A stretch of DNA of 64,000 nucleotides from JTS-AC122 sp041742635 (GCA_041742635.1 JBGSIF010000136.1:22054-86053); one strand, 5' to 3'; shown: positions 43,552 through 52,659, counted from the first letter of the stretch. Numbers and translations: made by a program. Notes: a model not told the origin generated them from the sequence alone.

Positions 43552-43919
43552 ATCAGCGCGATCACCGCGCCCGCCGGATCACGTACCACCGCCATCACGC
43601 CGTACGCCCCAATGCTCGTGGCGTCACGTACAACAGTACCGCCCCCCGCGCAAACTTCGTCGAGGCTCCGTTTCAGGTCCGCCACCCTCACATACATCAG
43701 CCACTGGCTCGGCACATCCGCGTTTGGCCCACGTTTGTTACAGATCCCCGCGACCGTCTTTCCGTCGGCAGCGTTCATGTCGTAATCCGCGTACCCGCCC
43801 ATATCGACTTCATTCGCCGACCAACCGCAGACCTTGCTGTAAAAATCTTTCACCGCACCCGCGTCGGGAACCGTGAGGTCAAACCATCCGATCGTACCGA
43901 AGGCAGCAGGGGGCGTCAT
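43536..43919 (-). CDS. VOC family (glyoxalase/bleomycin resistance-like) protein
   Basis: A 127-residue vicinal-oxygen-chelate protein with two beta-alpha-beta units. Unit 1 reads GTIGWFDLTVPDAGAVKDFYSKVCGW, here given by its blocks GWFDLTVPDAG and DFYSKVCGW; unit 2 has WLMYVRVADLKRSLDEVCAGGG and MAVVRDPAGAVIALIQP. Enzymes of this fold bind a metal, but function ranges widely. It has its own ATG at 43919. Confidence 0.85.
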   Translation of the reverse strand: MTPPAAFGTIGWFDLTVPDAGAVKDFYSKVCGWSANEVDMGGYADYDMNAADGKTVAGICNKRGPNADVPSQWLMYVRVADLKRSLDEVCAGGGTVVRDATSIGAYGVMAVVRDPAGAVIALIQPGT

Positions 43920-43998
43920 ATCAACAACTCCAGTTCACGCCCCGTGTACGAGCATCAAACCCAGGTCGAAGCCAGTGCATCGACATATACCGAGCGGA

Positions 43999-45480
43999 TT
44001 ATGTCCCGCTCGATGCATGTGTGCCCATGGTCGTTGTCAGCGAAGAAAGTGGGGGGAGCGGCGGTTCCTCTACGCCCGTCGTTGCCATACCTACTTCGAC
44101 GCTCACAGGAACATAATACTTATGATGCACGGACCTGGTGGTGCTCGGCACGATTCGGAACGCCGCACACGAATCCACGTTGTCCAGCGTCACTCCGACT
44201 TCGCCGCTGCGTTCGGGCAAACGGGTCAGGATCATCGTCACGCCGTAGTTCCCGCCCCGCAGCGAGTTCACAAACGAAAATCGGACGGTCGATACGGTGC
44301 CCGCGCGGAGTACTCCGAACCGCTTGCCTTCGTCGGCGGTCCCCGAACCGAACAGGTCAACTCCCGTGGTGTCACGCACCACAAACGCCACATCCAGATT
44401 CGGAGTCTCTACCATCACGCGCACGCTCGCCTCGATCGTGATGCGCTCATTGAACCGATACGCCTGGACTTCGATTCCGTCGTCATCCAGCAGCCGTACC
44501 CGCTCGATCTGCGCGTGCCCGTTGCCGTAGCGGAGCGAGCCTTTTACCTCGGTGTTCATCGCCACCGGCCGCGGGAGTTCGACGCGGGCTTTCTGCTCCT
44601 GTTGGTTCGTTGATTCTCTCAGATACCCGAAGTATTTATTCACCGCGTCTTCAGACGAGCCCCAGTGCTGCGTCTTCCCATCGGCCAGGAACAGCCCCTT
44701 CCGGCACAGACTCTTCACCGCGTCCGGCGCGTGCGACACAAACAGCAGCGTCACCCCGGAGTCCAGCAGTTTCCGCATCCGCGCGATGCACTTCTGTTGG
44801 AAGCCCATGTCCCCGACCGCGAGGATTTCGTCCAGAATCAGAATGTCCGGGTCCACGCTGATCGCCACCGCGAACGCCAGCCGCGCGTGCATCCCCGATG
44901 AATATTGTTTCACAGGCTGGTCCAGAAAATCCCCGATATCCGCGAACGACGCGATCTCGTCAAACCGCCGTTCCATTTCCTTCCGCGGCACGCCGAGAAT
45001 CGCCCCATTCAAAAATACATTGTCGCGCCCCGTGAACTCCGGATTGAACCCCGACCCCAGTTCCAGCAGTGCCGCCACCCGGCCCCGCAGCAGCACCTCT
45101 CCGGTGGTCGGCGTCAGCGTCCCCGCGATAATCTGCAGCAGCGTGCTCTTCCCCGACCCGTTCCGCCCCACGATCCCCACCGCCTCCCCTTTGTTCACTT
45201 CGAACGACACATCGTGCAGCGCCCAGAATGGCCGGTAGTACGTCCGGCGTCCCCGCGTTATAACCTGCTTCAACCGGTCCCGAGGTTTGTTGTAGATGTG
45301 ATAGCACTTGCTCACGTGCCGTGCGACGATCGCCATCTCGCTCGGCATCGTCGATCCCGAGCGTGCATCACTCACGGCGGACTCAGCACCGAGCGTCGCC
45401 GAAGCACCCTCGTCCGCTCCGCCGGGGTTCCCCACGTACCCCCCGGCATGATTCGTAAACGCCTGCGGTTCAGAGCACAT
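43999..45480 (-). CDS. Polysaccharide ABC transporter ATP-binding protein (Wzt-like)
   Basis: A 493-residue ATPase of the O-antigen/teichoic-acid export type. The ~50-residue N-terminal leader is non-conserved. Walker A is GRNGSGKS, the signature KQYSSGMHARLAFA, and Walker B DILILDEILAVGD. A C-terminal ~190 residues form a beta-sandwich carbohydrate-binding domain as in Wzt proteins that recognise the polymer's end group. It pairs with the permease encoded upstream on the same strand, overlapping it by 11 bases, to export an undecaprenyl-linked polymer across the inner membrane. It is a second polysaccharide export route besides the Wzy-like locus. Confidence 0.85.
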   Translation of the reverse strand: MCSEPQAFTNHAGGYVGNPGGADEGASATLGAESAVSDARSGSTMPSEMAIVARHVSKCYHIYNKPRDRLKQVITRGRRTYYRPFWALHDVSFEVNKGEAVGIVGRNGSGKSTLLQIIAGTLTPTTGEVLLRGRVAALLELGSGFNPEFTGRDNVFLNGAILGVPRKEMERRFDEIASFADIGDFLDQPVKQYSSGMHARLAFAVAISVDPDILILDEILAVGDMGFQQKCIARMRKLLDSGVTLLFVSHAPDAVKSLCRKGLFLADGKTQHWGSSEDAVNKYFGYLRESTNQQEQKARVELPRPVAMNTEVKGSLRYGNGHAQIERVRLLDDDGIEVQAYRFNERITIEASVRVMVETPNLDVAFVVRDTTGVDLFGSGTADEGKRFGVLRAGTVSTVRFSFVNSLRGGNYGVTMILTRLPERSGEVGVTLDNVDSCAAFRIVPSTTRSVHHKYYVPVSVEVGMATTGVEEPPLPPLSSLTTTMGTHASSGT

Positions 45481-46327
45481 CGGCCAGCCCCCTTTTGCTC
45501 TTGGCGAACCATGCATACCCCAGCACCATCACCACGACCCCCACCGCGTACAGCACCCTCAGTTCCAGCCAGTTGGGCATCTCGCTCCAGAGCAGCGTCC
45601 GACGCGAGTTCTCGACGACCAGCGTCAGCGGGTTCAGCAGGATCACCCACCGGAACTTCTCGCTGATCTGATTTACGTCGTAGAAAATCGGCGTCATAAA
45701 AAACACTAACTGCGTCAACACTGGCACGACTTGCTTGAAGTCCCGAATAAACGCCCCCAGCGAAGCGAAGAACCAACTTACCCCCAGCGTAATCATCAGC
45801 AGCGGCGCCAGCACCAGCGGGAACAACACGAGCGTCCACGACACCGTTTGTGCCAGCACGCCGGTCGCCAGCATCAGCAGCCCCAGCCCGAACCCCGCGT
45901 ACACCAGGCTTGCCCCGAGCGCCGTCACCGGCAGGATCTCCAGTGGAAACACCACTTTCCGAACCAGGTTCGGGTGCTCCGTCACAAACGTCGGCGAACG
46001 GTTTACCGTCTCGGAAAAAATCGAAAACACCACAAACCCGGCGAAAAAATGCAGCGAAAAATCCGCCCACTCGAACCCCCCCAGCCGCCCCCAGCGGTTG
46101 CTGAACACAAACCCGAAAATAAACGTGTAGATCGCCAGCGTCAGCAGCGGCTGCACGATCGCCCACGACAGCCCCAGCGACGTTCCCTTGTGCCGGACCA
46201 TCACTTCGCGCACCGTGAACTGGCGTATGAGATCACGGTACCCGAAGAGGTGTCGCGCGATCGACGAGAGGTTGAGAAGGTCGGCGATCGGCGGGCGTCG
46301 AGCCGAGCGGACGGCGATCTGATCCAT
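45470..46327 (-). CDS. Polysaccharide ABC transporter permease (Wzm-like)
   Basis: A 285-residue ABC-2 type permease with six hydrophobic segments. VREVMVRHKGTSLGLSWA and PLLTLAIYTFIFGFVF at the N-terminal side are characteristic of the Wzm/TagG/KpsM group, as is NPLTLVVENSRRTLLW near residue 230. It forms the channel with the Wzt-like ATPase. ATG 46327 is chosen over TTG 46333. The upstream 195 bases run into the truncated purD fragment on the other strand. Confidence 0.85.
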   Translation of the reverse strand: MDQIAVRSARRPPIADLLNLSSIARHLFGYRDLIRQFTVREVMVRHKGTSLGLSWAIVQPLLTLAIYTFIFGFVFSNRWGRLGGFEWADFSLHFFAGFVVFSIFSETVNRSPTFVTEHPNLVRKVVFPLEILPVTALGASLVYAGFGLGLLMLATGVLAQTVSWTLVLFPLVLAPLLMITLGVSWFFASLGAFIRDFKQVVPVLTQLVFFMTPIFYDVNQISEKFRWVILLNPLTLVVENSRRTLLWSEMPNWLELRVLYAVGVVVMVLGYAWFAKSKRGLADVL

Positions 46328-46505
46328 AGACAACTACCGATTAATGGGCACCAACGGGACTTTCCTGATCCGTCGACGCAATATTCCTATTCCAAGCCTC
46401 ATCTTAGTCGCGTCGCACGCTCTATTCAGCCTACCTACGCACTTCATCCTTTTCCCTTCGCTATCACACCGCGCCGTTCGGCTCTCACATCCCCTGCCGC
46501 TGCAT

Positions 46506-46649
46506 CACCTACCATCCCCCAATGCCCCCTCTTACCAACGTTCTCCTCATCGGCGGCGGCGGCCGCGAACACTCCCTCGCTTGGAAACTCAAACAGTCCG
46601 AGCGCCTCGGCTCTCTCTTCGCCACACACACCGACAACCCCGGCATCGC
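46506..46649 (+). repeat. Direct repeat, left copy (purD 5' end)
   Basis: This 144-base segment, from CACCTACCATCC to GGCATCGC, is nearly identical to 47975-48127; it differs by a 9-base gap plus a few bases just after the start codon and by one G/A change. The two copies bracket the hicAB-DUF2971 cassette. Confidence 0.9.
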
Positions 46650-46701
46650 AGTTCTCGGCCATCCAGGGAACGTCGGGGGCGGTATCGTCATGCGAGCGTG
46701 A
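46522..46701 (+). pseudogene. purD: Truncated purD 5' fragment
   Basis: An open frame of 59 codons whose first ~43 residues match the N-terminus of the intact PurD at 47991 (TNVLLIGGGGREHSLAWKL is shared), then diverges into VLGHPGNVGG and stops. It lacks all of the ATP-grasp domain and cannot function. It retains what was presumably the ancestral purD upstream region. The N-terminal variant (MPPL versus MPPHPHT) shows that the two copies are not an exact recent duplication. Confidence 0.85.
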
Positions 46702-46708
46702 GGCACGC

Positions 46709-46963
46709 GTGAGGCCCAAGAAACTCCTTCAACGGCTCGCTTCTACCCAGACCAACGTCCGTTTCGACGACTTGGTACGCCTCGTGCTTGCGCTTGGATT
46801 CAAGCACGATCGAACGGCCGGGAGCCACCGTGTGTTCATCCACGCAATGCACCGTGAGGCACAACTCAATCTCCAGCCGGACAAAGCGGGCCAGGCCAAG
46901 CCGTATCAGATCCGGCAACTACTCAAAGCCGTCGAAGAGTATAATCTTGGGATCGAGGACTAA
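46709..46963 (+). CDS. hicA: HicA family toxin
   Basis: An 84-residue type II toxin, predicted mRNA interferase with a dsRBD-like fold. The catalytic His is in AGSHRVFIH, and the C-terminal half GQAKPYQIRQLLKAVEEYNL is the classic motif of one HicA subgroup. The start is GTG at 46709, a few bases after the truncated purD stop; no ATG fits. It is the first gene of a three-gene unit. The hicA-then-hicB order is canonical. Confidence 0.9.
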   Translation: MRPKKLLQRLASTQTNVRFDDLVRLVLALGFKHDRTAGSHRVFIHAMHREAQLNLQPDKAGQAKPYQIRQLLKAVEEYNLGIED

Positions 46964-46966
46964 GCC

Positions 46967-47194
46967 ATGAAAAAGCCCCCACGCTACCACATCAATGTGT
47001 TCTACAGCGACGAGGACCAGGCGTTCATCGCCGACGTCCCCGACCTCAAGTACTGCTCGGCTCACGGGGACACCCCGGAAGAAGCAATGCGTGAAGTGCT
47101 TATCGCAATGGACGCCTGGCTCGCCACGGCAAAGAAGTACAAGAAGCCAATCCCCAAGCCACGGTACCGACCGATGATCTACAACGCGGCGTGA
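46967..47194 (+). CDS. hicB: HicB family antitoxin
   Basis: A 75-residue antitoxin of the partial-RNase-H fold: YHINVFYSDEDQAFIADVPDL, given in blocks YHINVFYSDED and FIADVPDLKYCSAHGDTPEEA, then the helix EVLIAMDAWLATAKK and the tail IPKPRYRP. It has no DNA-binding C-terminal domain, as in short HicBs of this subgroup. It starts three bases after hicA and its stop overlaps the next start (GTGA), so the downstream gene is translationally coupled. Confidence 0.9.
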   Translation: MKKPPRYHINVFYSDEDQAFIADVPDLKYCSAHGDTPEEAMREVLIAMDAWLATAKKYKKPIPKPRYRPMIYNAA

Positions 47195-47969
47195 TTGACC
47201 TAGCGTATGTTCAATCAAAGAGATTCAGAGTGTCTACACACACCGATGACGACGTTCCATGCTTCAACTGGCAACCATCTATTGAAACACCGCCAGAAAA
47301 TACGGTGCTGTGGCGATACATGAGCCTCCCCAAACTTCTCGATTTGTTGCACAGCCGACGATTATACTTGTCTCGCATCTGTACATTTGACGACACGTTT
47401 GAGGGAACGGTACCCTCGGGGACTGTTTCCGTTTGGGATGCAGCACTGAGGGCATCTGGTCACGCGGAACACTCCAGCGCAGCAGCGAATCTGGCGTCTC
47501 GAATCAGTCCCTTTCGCAAAATATTGTTTGTTTTTCATGGCATGAAGCGAAGCACGAATCACAAGTGCTTTGGGAGAAGTATGCACCAGAAGGCGTTGTG
47601 GTTTCTACGACTGCCGGCTGCCTTCAAGAATGCGTGACAAGTGATCGAACCGTGGTCGGTCGGGTGAAGTACACCGAACCAACTATTGCAGAGGTGAACG
47701 CCGGAGATATCCTCAATCTTGCGTTTTGGAAGCGGCCTGAATTCCGGGCTGAATGCGAGGTCAGGGCGGTCATCATGGACCATCAGGCTCGGGGTACCGG
47801 TGTCGCTAAGCCAGTCGACCTCTCAAAGTTGATCCAAAGTGTTGTCGCTTCGCCGAGGCTATTCGACGGTGCCGTCGCCGCGATCCAGCATCTGATCGAC
47901 TCAACGATCCCTGGATTACAGATCGCCAAATCGAGCTTGTCGAAGACTCCGCCAATCTGGAACTGCTGA
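47191..47969 (+). pseudogene. DUF2971 protein, frameshifted
   Basis: Two partial frames make up one DUF2971 protein. The first (GTG 47191, coupled to hicB) gives LWRYMSLPKLLDLLHSRRLY and TFDDTFEG and runs out of frame near 47530. The second resumes with FSWHEAKHESQVLWEKYAPEG and ends AECEVRAVIMD...SSLSK. Adding one T to the T5 run at 47531-47535 joins them as LFVFSWHEAKHES. So the gene is either broken or needs a -1 shift. DUF2971 proteins often sit in accessory, defence-like regions. The protein's activity is not known. Confidence 0.75.
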
Positions 47970-47974
47970 CAGTC

Positions 47975-48127
47975 CACCTACCATCCCCCAATGCCACCCC
48001 ACCCCCACACGACCAACGTTCTCCTCATCGGCGGCGGCGGCCGCGAACACTCCCTCGCTTGGAAACTCAAACAGTCCAAGCGCCTCGGCTCTCTCTTCGC
48101 CACACACACCGACAACCCCGGCATCGC
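47975..48127 (+). repeat. Direct repeat, right copy (purD 5' end)
   Basis: The 153-base partner of 46506-46649, including 16 bases upstream of the purD start and its first ~45 codons. The identical flank ends where the left copy diverges. Confidence 0.9.
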
Positions 48128-49370
48128 CGCACTCGCCAAGCCTACAGATTGCCCCTTCGATCCCGCACGCCCCTTCCGCCTCCAGCGGTTTTGCGAGAAA
48201 AACAACGTCGGCCTCGTCGTCATCGGCCCCGAAGAGCCTCTTGCCCTCGGCCTCGCCGACGCCATGGCCCAAGCCACAGAACCCGGCCCCGCCGCTCCCG
48301 CCGCACCCGGTCAGCGCAAACCCACACCCCCGCCCGTCCGCGTCGTCTTCGGCCCCGGCAAAGAAGCCGCCCGCCTCGAAGCCGACAAGGCCTGGGCGAA
48401 ACAAATGATGCACGCCGCCGCCATCCCCACCGCCGACGGCCGCTCCTTCACCAGCCCCGACGACGCCAAACGTTTCCTCGAATCTCGTACCTCCCCTTAC
48501 GTCGTCAAGGCCTCCGGCCTCGCCAAGGGCAAGGGAGTGATCGTCCCCAATACTACCGAGGAGGCCGTCGCCGCCATCGACCGCATCATGGTCAAAAAAG
48601 AGTTCGGCGACGCCGGCAACACCGTCGTCGTCGAAGAACGCCTCAAGGGCCAGGAAACCTCCGTCCTGGCCCTCGTCGACGGCCGCAACATCTTCGTCCT
48701 CGAACCCTGCCAGGATCACAAACGTCTCCGCGACGGCGACGAAGGCCCAAACACCGGCGGCATGGGTGTCTTCTGCCCCGGCGGTATCACCGACGACCCC
48801 ACTCTCACCATCATTCAGCGCCAAGTCCTTGTCCCCATCATCGACACCCTCCGCCGCGAAGGCATCGAGTTCCGCGGCGTCCTCTACGCCGGCATCATGC
48901 TCACCCCCGCCGGTCCCAAAGTCCTTGAGTTCAACGTCCGCTTCGGCGACCCCGAATGCCAGGCCTTGATGACCCGCCTCGATGCCGACCTCGTCGAAGT
49001 CCTCCTCGCCTGCGGGACCAAAAAACTCCACGAAGTTTCGATCGACTGGTCCCCCGCAGCCTCTTGCTGTGTCGTGCTCGCAAGCAAGGGCTACCCGGAC
49101 AAACCCGAAAAGGGTAAGGTCATCACCGGTTTGGACGACGCCGCCGAGTGCGAGGGTGTCACGCTCTTTCACGCGGGCACCCGCCGAAACCCCGAAACCG
49201 ACGATATCGAAACCGCCGGCGGGCGCGTCCTTAACGTCGTCGCCGTCGGCGATTCACTTGCCGACGCACGCGAGCGTGCCTACGCCGCCGCTCACATGAT
49301 CCGTTACGAAGGCAGGATCTTCCGTAGTGATATCGCCGCTCCGCTCGAGGCCAAGATTATCCGTCACTGA
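47991..49370 (+). CDS. purD: Phosphoribosylamine--glycine ligase
   Basis: The 459-residue GAR synthetase of purine synthesis, joining glycine to phosphoribosylamine with ATP. The N-domain has VLLIGGGGREHSLAW, the ATP-grasp domain has PYVVKASGLAKGKGVIV, the family signature reads DHKRLRDGDEGPNTGGMG, and RFGDPECQ carries metal-binding residues. It is slightly longer than usual because of a Pro/Ala linker (GPAAPAAPGQRKPTPPP) near residue 100. Its original upstream region now lies beyond the inserted cassette, so expression may depend on readthrough or cassette-borne signals. Confidence 0.95.
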   Translation: MPPHPHTTNVLLIGGGGREHSLAWKLKQSKRLGSLFATHTDNPGIAALAKPTDCPFDPARPFRLQRFCEKNNVGLVVIGPEEPLALGLADAMAQATEPGPAAPAAPGQRKPTPPPVRVVFGPGKEAARLEADKAWAKQMMHAAAIPTADGRSFTSPDDAKRFLESRTSPYVVKASGLAKGKGVIVPNTTEEAVAAIDRIMVKKEFGDAGNTVVVEERLKGQETSVLALVDGRNIFVLEPCQDHKRLRDGDEGPNTGGMGVFCPGGITDDPTLTIIQRQVLVPIIDTLRREGIEFRGVLYAGIMLTPAGPKVLEFNVRFGDPECQALMTRLDADLVEVLLACGTKKLHEVSIDWSPAASCCVVLASKGYPDKPEKGKVITGLDDAAECEGVTLFHAGTRRNPETDDIETAGGRVLNVVAVGDSLADARERAYAAAHMIRYEGRIFRSDIAAPLEAKIIRH

Positions 49371-49578
49371 CCCGTGCCAAACACACATTCTCGTTTCAAC
49401 CAAATCGGCGTGGATCTTGCTCCTCTCGCAGTACGAATAGACGGCACCCAAGCCCGCGCAGGCCAGCCTTCGCCGGTCGGCGGTTGTTTTCGGGTGTTGT
49501 CTAATTCCCCAACGTTCCTGTCACTCTGCATTTCGCCGTTTACTTCGCACGATTTCAGCCCCCATGGTCGGAATGGAC

Positions 49579-49606
49579 TTGTCAGATAGTATGGATCCTG
49601 TATATT
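49579..49606 (+). promoter_or_regulatory. Promoter of the first metalloprotease gene
   Basis: TTGTCA at 49579 and TATATT at 49601 with a 16-base spacer; the last bases before the -10 (CCTG) and both hexamers are the same as at 52747. It sits in a 415-base gap (49371-49785) that otherwise holds only a leader hairpin and no gene I can support. Confidence 0.7.
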
Positions 49607-49707
49607 CAATCTGTGCAGGTGACGGCTTCCCTACTAAAATCCTATCTCTTTCCTTCGGTCGCTCAGATAACCTCCATTTCAGCATGTGATCCGAGTTGCT
49701 CACTGCA

Positions 49708-49742
49708 CTCCCGTGGGTACCGTTGTTGGCTCCGCACGGGAG
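49708..49742 (+). promoter_or_regulatory. Leader hairpin before the first metalloprotease gene
   Basis: CTCCCGTG (49708-49715) pairs perfectly with CACGGGAG (49735-49742) around a 19-base loop, about 100 bases into the predicted 5' leader. AGAGGA lies 8 bases before the ATG at 49786. No T-run follows, so it is not a simple terminator. Confidence 0.45.
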
Positions 49743-49785
49743 CCTTATGTCGGATGTGTTCACAATACGAGTAGAGGATCTTCTC

Positions 49786-52182
49786 ATGACACGGATCGTT
49801 CAACTTGGGTTCTTCCTCGGATCAGTCGGCCTCGCCACCGGATTGGCTTGCGCTGCCGATACCGCCTCGATGGCGTCCCTCACCTCAGGATCGCTCCGTC
49901 ACGCGGTCGCCTCTTCCCCGGCACCGCAGCAGCCTATTACCGACGACGGCCTCCCCCCCGAACTCAGCAAGGCTCTCGATACGTTCTGCGCCAACGCACC
50001 CGATCCGGCCCTCGCTCGCCAGCAGATCATCCTCAATCTCGTCAACGCCAACCGCTGCTATTCGCGGACCATGTCGGCCGAGCAGTGGCAGCACGCGCTG
50101 CGCAACCTCGACTTCCTCCCCCCGAGCCTCGTCAACCAGCCCGGTGGTCCGCGTTTCTTCCACTCCGACATGGTCTGGGTCGGCAACGGCACCGTTATGA
50201 TGGCCGCCGCTCGCGCTCAGCCCGCCACCCTCCGTTACAGTTTCCCTCGCGACGGTATCGACTGGGACGGCGGCCCCAACGTCCTTGACGACCGCCTTGG
50301 CTTGGTCTTCGGTCCGCTCGCAAAAGACCGTGGCCGTGAACTCATCCGCCAATCGCTCGCTTCCTGGAAATACAACTCCGGGATGCGTTATAACGAAGTC
50401 GCCGACGACCACGCTGATTTTTCCACCAATAACATGCCCAGTCCCGCTCGCGGCGACGTCCGCATCGGTGCTCGACGGCAAGACGGCGCTTCCGGCGTCC
50501 TCGCCTACAACAACTTCCCCGCCGACGGCGGCGACATGGTCATCGACGCCGACGAGTTTGGTATCAGCGGCTTCTTCCTCTCCCCATCCTTCACCTTCCG
50601 CGAGTTCCGAAACACCATCGCACACGAGCACGGCCACGGGCTTGGTTACCTCCACTCCGTCCCTTGCAACGGTACCAAACTCATGGAGCCCTTCGCCGGC
50701 GGCAACTACGACATGCTCCAGATCGACGAGATCCGCGGTGCGCAGCGCAACTACGGCGACCGCTTCGCAGGTAACACATCCGCCGCCACCGCCGTCGACT
50801 TCGGCAACCTCACCACCCCGATCCGCAAGTCCGTGCTCGAACGCCGGCTCTCCACCAACGGTTCCACCGGCCCCAGCAGCACCAATCTCGATTGGTTCCG
50901 CTTCACCATCGATTCGGTCCAGGACGTCGTTATCACCGCTACTCCCACCGGCGGGTCCTACCTCAACGGCCCGCAGGCCGGCGGGTGCAACGGCGCCATC
51001 GCAACCATCGACTCCACTCGCGCGGGCAACCTCAACCTCGAACTCCGCACACCGGGCGGCACCACGGTCCTTCTTTCCGCCTCCTCCGCTCCCGTCGGAT
51101 TCGCCGAAACCATCAACGCCTCCGCTCTCGCGCCGGGTTCCTACTCCGTCCGTGTCATCGACGTCGGCCCCAATACCAACCAGACCCTTCAACTCTACGA
51201 CCTCTCCATCCGCGTCGGTAATGCCCCCGCACCCCCAACCGCAAACGCAGGGCTGAACAAACGTGTCTTTGCTCAGTCCGAGTGTTTCTTCATCGGCAAC
51301 TTGGTCTCTGTCACCAACGAGCCGGGCACCGCGATCGTCGCATACGCCTGGGATCTCGACGGCGACGGCGTCTTCGAAGTCCCCAACACCGCTCAGCCCT
51401 CCATCACCTACAACACCGTCGGCCTCCGCACCGTCACCCTTCGCGTCACCGACAACCTCGGCCTTACCGACACCGACTCCATCACCGTCGATGTCGTCTG
51501 CCCTCTGCTGATCACCGCGCAGCCCGAGCCGGTCGCCATCTGTGCCGGTGAGCCCGCTGAGTTCCTTGTCGAAACCTGGGGTGCAGGCACCATTTCGTTC
51601 CAGTGGCGTCGCAACGGTATTGATATCCCAGGTGCCACAAGCGCCACTTTCAGCATCCCCGCCGCCATCTCCGGCGACACAGGTAGTTACTCCGTTGTCG
51701 TGACCAACTCCTGTGGCCAGAGCGTCACCAGTGCCGTCGCCAACCTCGTCGTCAACAGCGTCATGATCACGACTCAACCCGTTTCCCAGAGCGTGCTCCC
51801 CGGAAGCGATGTGACCTTCTCCGTCACGGCTTCCGGCCAGAACCCCATCACCTTCCAGTGGCTCCGCAACGATTTCCCTATCGAAGGCGCGACTTCTCGC
51901 ACACTCACTCTCCGGAACGTTACCGAAGCCAACAACGGAACCTACACCTGCGAAGTCGCCAACGACTGCGGCGGCGTGACCAGTAACCCTGCCGTCCTCT
52001 TTGTTGGCATCCCCTGCCCCTGCGATTGGAACAACGACGGTTCCCTCAACAGCCAGGACTTCTTCGACTTCCTCACTCCCTTCTTCACAGGCACCGCCGA
52101 CTTCAACTCCGACGGCTTCACGAACAGCCAGGACTTCTTCGACTTCATTACCTGTCTCTTCAATCCCCCGGTTGGGTGCTAA
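49786..52182 (+). CDS. Secreted matrixin-like metalloprotease with PKD, Ig and GC-dockerin domains
   Basis: A 798-residue exported protein. A signal peptide (about 1-24, ending ACA) is followed by a matrixin-type (M10-like) zinc protease domain: H280, E281, H284 and H290 in HEHGHGLGYLH, with a Met-turn in TKLMEP. Then come a PPC-like beta domain (about 370-480, WFRFTIDSVQDVVIT), a PKD-like domain (YAWDLDGDGVFEV), two Ig-like domains (QWRRNGIDIPGA and QWLRNDFPIEGA), and two EF-hand loops with DFFDF cores, ending VGC. It is probably a surface-anchored endopeptidase. It is a paralogue of the protein at 52978. ATG 49786 has a good ribosome site. Confidence 0.85.
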   Translation: MTRIVQLGFFLGSVGLATGLACAADTASMASLTSGSLRHAVASSPAPQQPITDDGLPPELSKALDTFCANAPDPALARQQIILNLVNANRCYSRTMSAEQWQHALRNLDFLPPSLVNQPGGPRFFHSDMVWVGNGTVMMAAARAQPATLRYSFPRDGIDWDGGPNVLDDRLGLVFGPLAKDRGRELIRQSLASWKYNSGMRYNEVADDHADFSTNNMPSPARGDVRIGARRQDGASGVLAYNNFPADGGDMVIDADEFGISGFFLSPSFTFREFRNTIAHEHGHGLGYLHSVPCNGTKLMEPFAGGNYDMLQIDEIRGAQRNYGDRFAGNTSAATAVDFGNLTTPIRKSVLERRLSTNGSTGPSSTNLDWFRFTIDSVQDVVITATPTGGSYLNGPQAGGCNGAIATIDSTRAGNLNLELRTPGGTTVLLSASSAPVGFAETINASALAPGSYSVRVIDVGPNTNQTLQLYDLSIRVGNAPAPPTANAGLNKRVFAQSECFFIGNLVSVTNEPGTAIVAYAWDLDGDGVFEVPNTAQPSITYNTVGLRTVTLRVTDNLGLTDTDSITVDVVCPLLITAQPEPVAICAGEPAEFLVETWGAGTISFQWRRNGIDIPGATSATFSIPAAISGDTGSYSVVVTNSCGQSVTSAVANLVVNSVMITTQPVSQSVLPGSDVTFSVTASGQNPITFQWLRNDFPIEGATSRTLTLRNVTEANNGTYTCEVANDCGGVTSNPAVLFVGIPCPCDWNNDGSLNSQDFFDFLTPFFTGTADFNSDGFTNSQDFFDFITCLFNPPVGC

Positions 52183-52212
52183 TCCCTCATCATCCATGAA
52201 CGCCCCCCAAAG

Positions 52213-52238
52213 GACGGCCGTATCGGTCGTCTTTTTTT
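52213..52238 (+). terminator. Rho-independent terminator
   Basis: A 7-base stem GACGGCC / GGTCGTC with a GTATC loop and then seven T. It ends the first metalloprotease gene. Confidence 0.8.
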
Positions 52239-52241
52239 CTT

Positions 52242-52532
52242 TCACCATCCGCTGACCAGCCACCAGACCCACCCCGCCACATGGCACCCCACGATCGCCC
52301 AGAACACCCGCATGTATGGTGCTTTCGCGCGCTTGTGCTTGAACAACTGTTGTCCGACCAATGCCCCGGGCCACCCGCCGCACAGTTCCAGCCCGTGCAG
52401 GGTTCGTTCCGATACCCGTCTCACCGGACGCTTTGATCCCCTTCCCGCGCGCCATTTGTCAAACCCGTAGGTTCCCAGCGTAATCACGCTCATCACTACA
52501 TACCAAGCGATAACGTACCGGACTGTTGGCAT
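52242..52532 (-). CDS. DUF1294 family small membrane protein
   Basis: A 96-residue protein with two to three membrane helices. It has the DUF1294 hallmarks: YGFDKWRA, then RVSERTLHGLELCGGWPGALVGQQLFKHK, here blocks RVSERTLHGLELCGGWPGA and FKHKRAKAPY, then a final helix. In other bacteria this domain is often fused to a cold-shock domain; here it stands alone. ATG 52532 fits the family start. Confidence 0.85.
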   Translation of the reverse strand: MPTVRYVIAWYVVMSVITLGTYGFDKWRAGRGSKRPVRRVSERTLHGLELCGGWPGALVGQQLFKHKRAKAPYMRVFWAIVGCHVAGWVWWLVSGW

Positions 52533-52659
52533 CGATAACTCCGTGCAGTTGCAAAAAAATCCTATCGGTTCAGACAAAAAGACATAAGACGAGCGGATCC
52601 GAAATCACCCTGGTTGCGAATTAACCGAAGTCGAATCTCGTGCAAGTAGCGCGTCGTGG

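Noticed and set aside
46344..48130. Insertion sequence or integrase-driven island at purD
   Set aside because: No transposase, integrase or terminal inverted repeats are visible; the flanking repeat is purD coding sequence, so recombination is a better explanation.
49885..52455. 856-codon open frame on the minus strand
   Set aside because: It lies antisense to a metalloprotease gene with signal peptide, zinc site and dockerin end; the translation is Gly/Asp/Val-rich with no domain and results from C-ending codons opposite.
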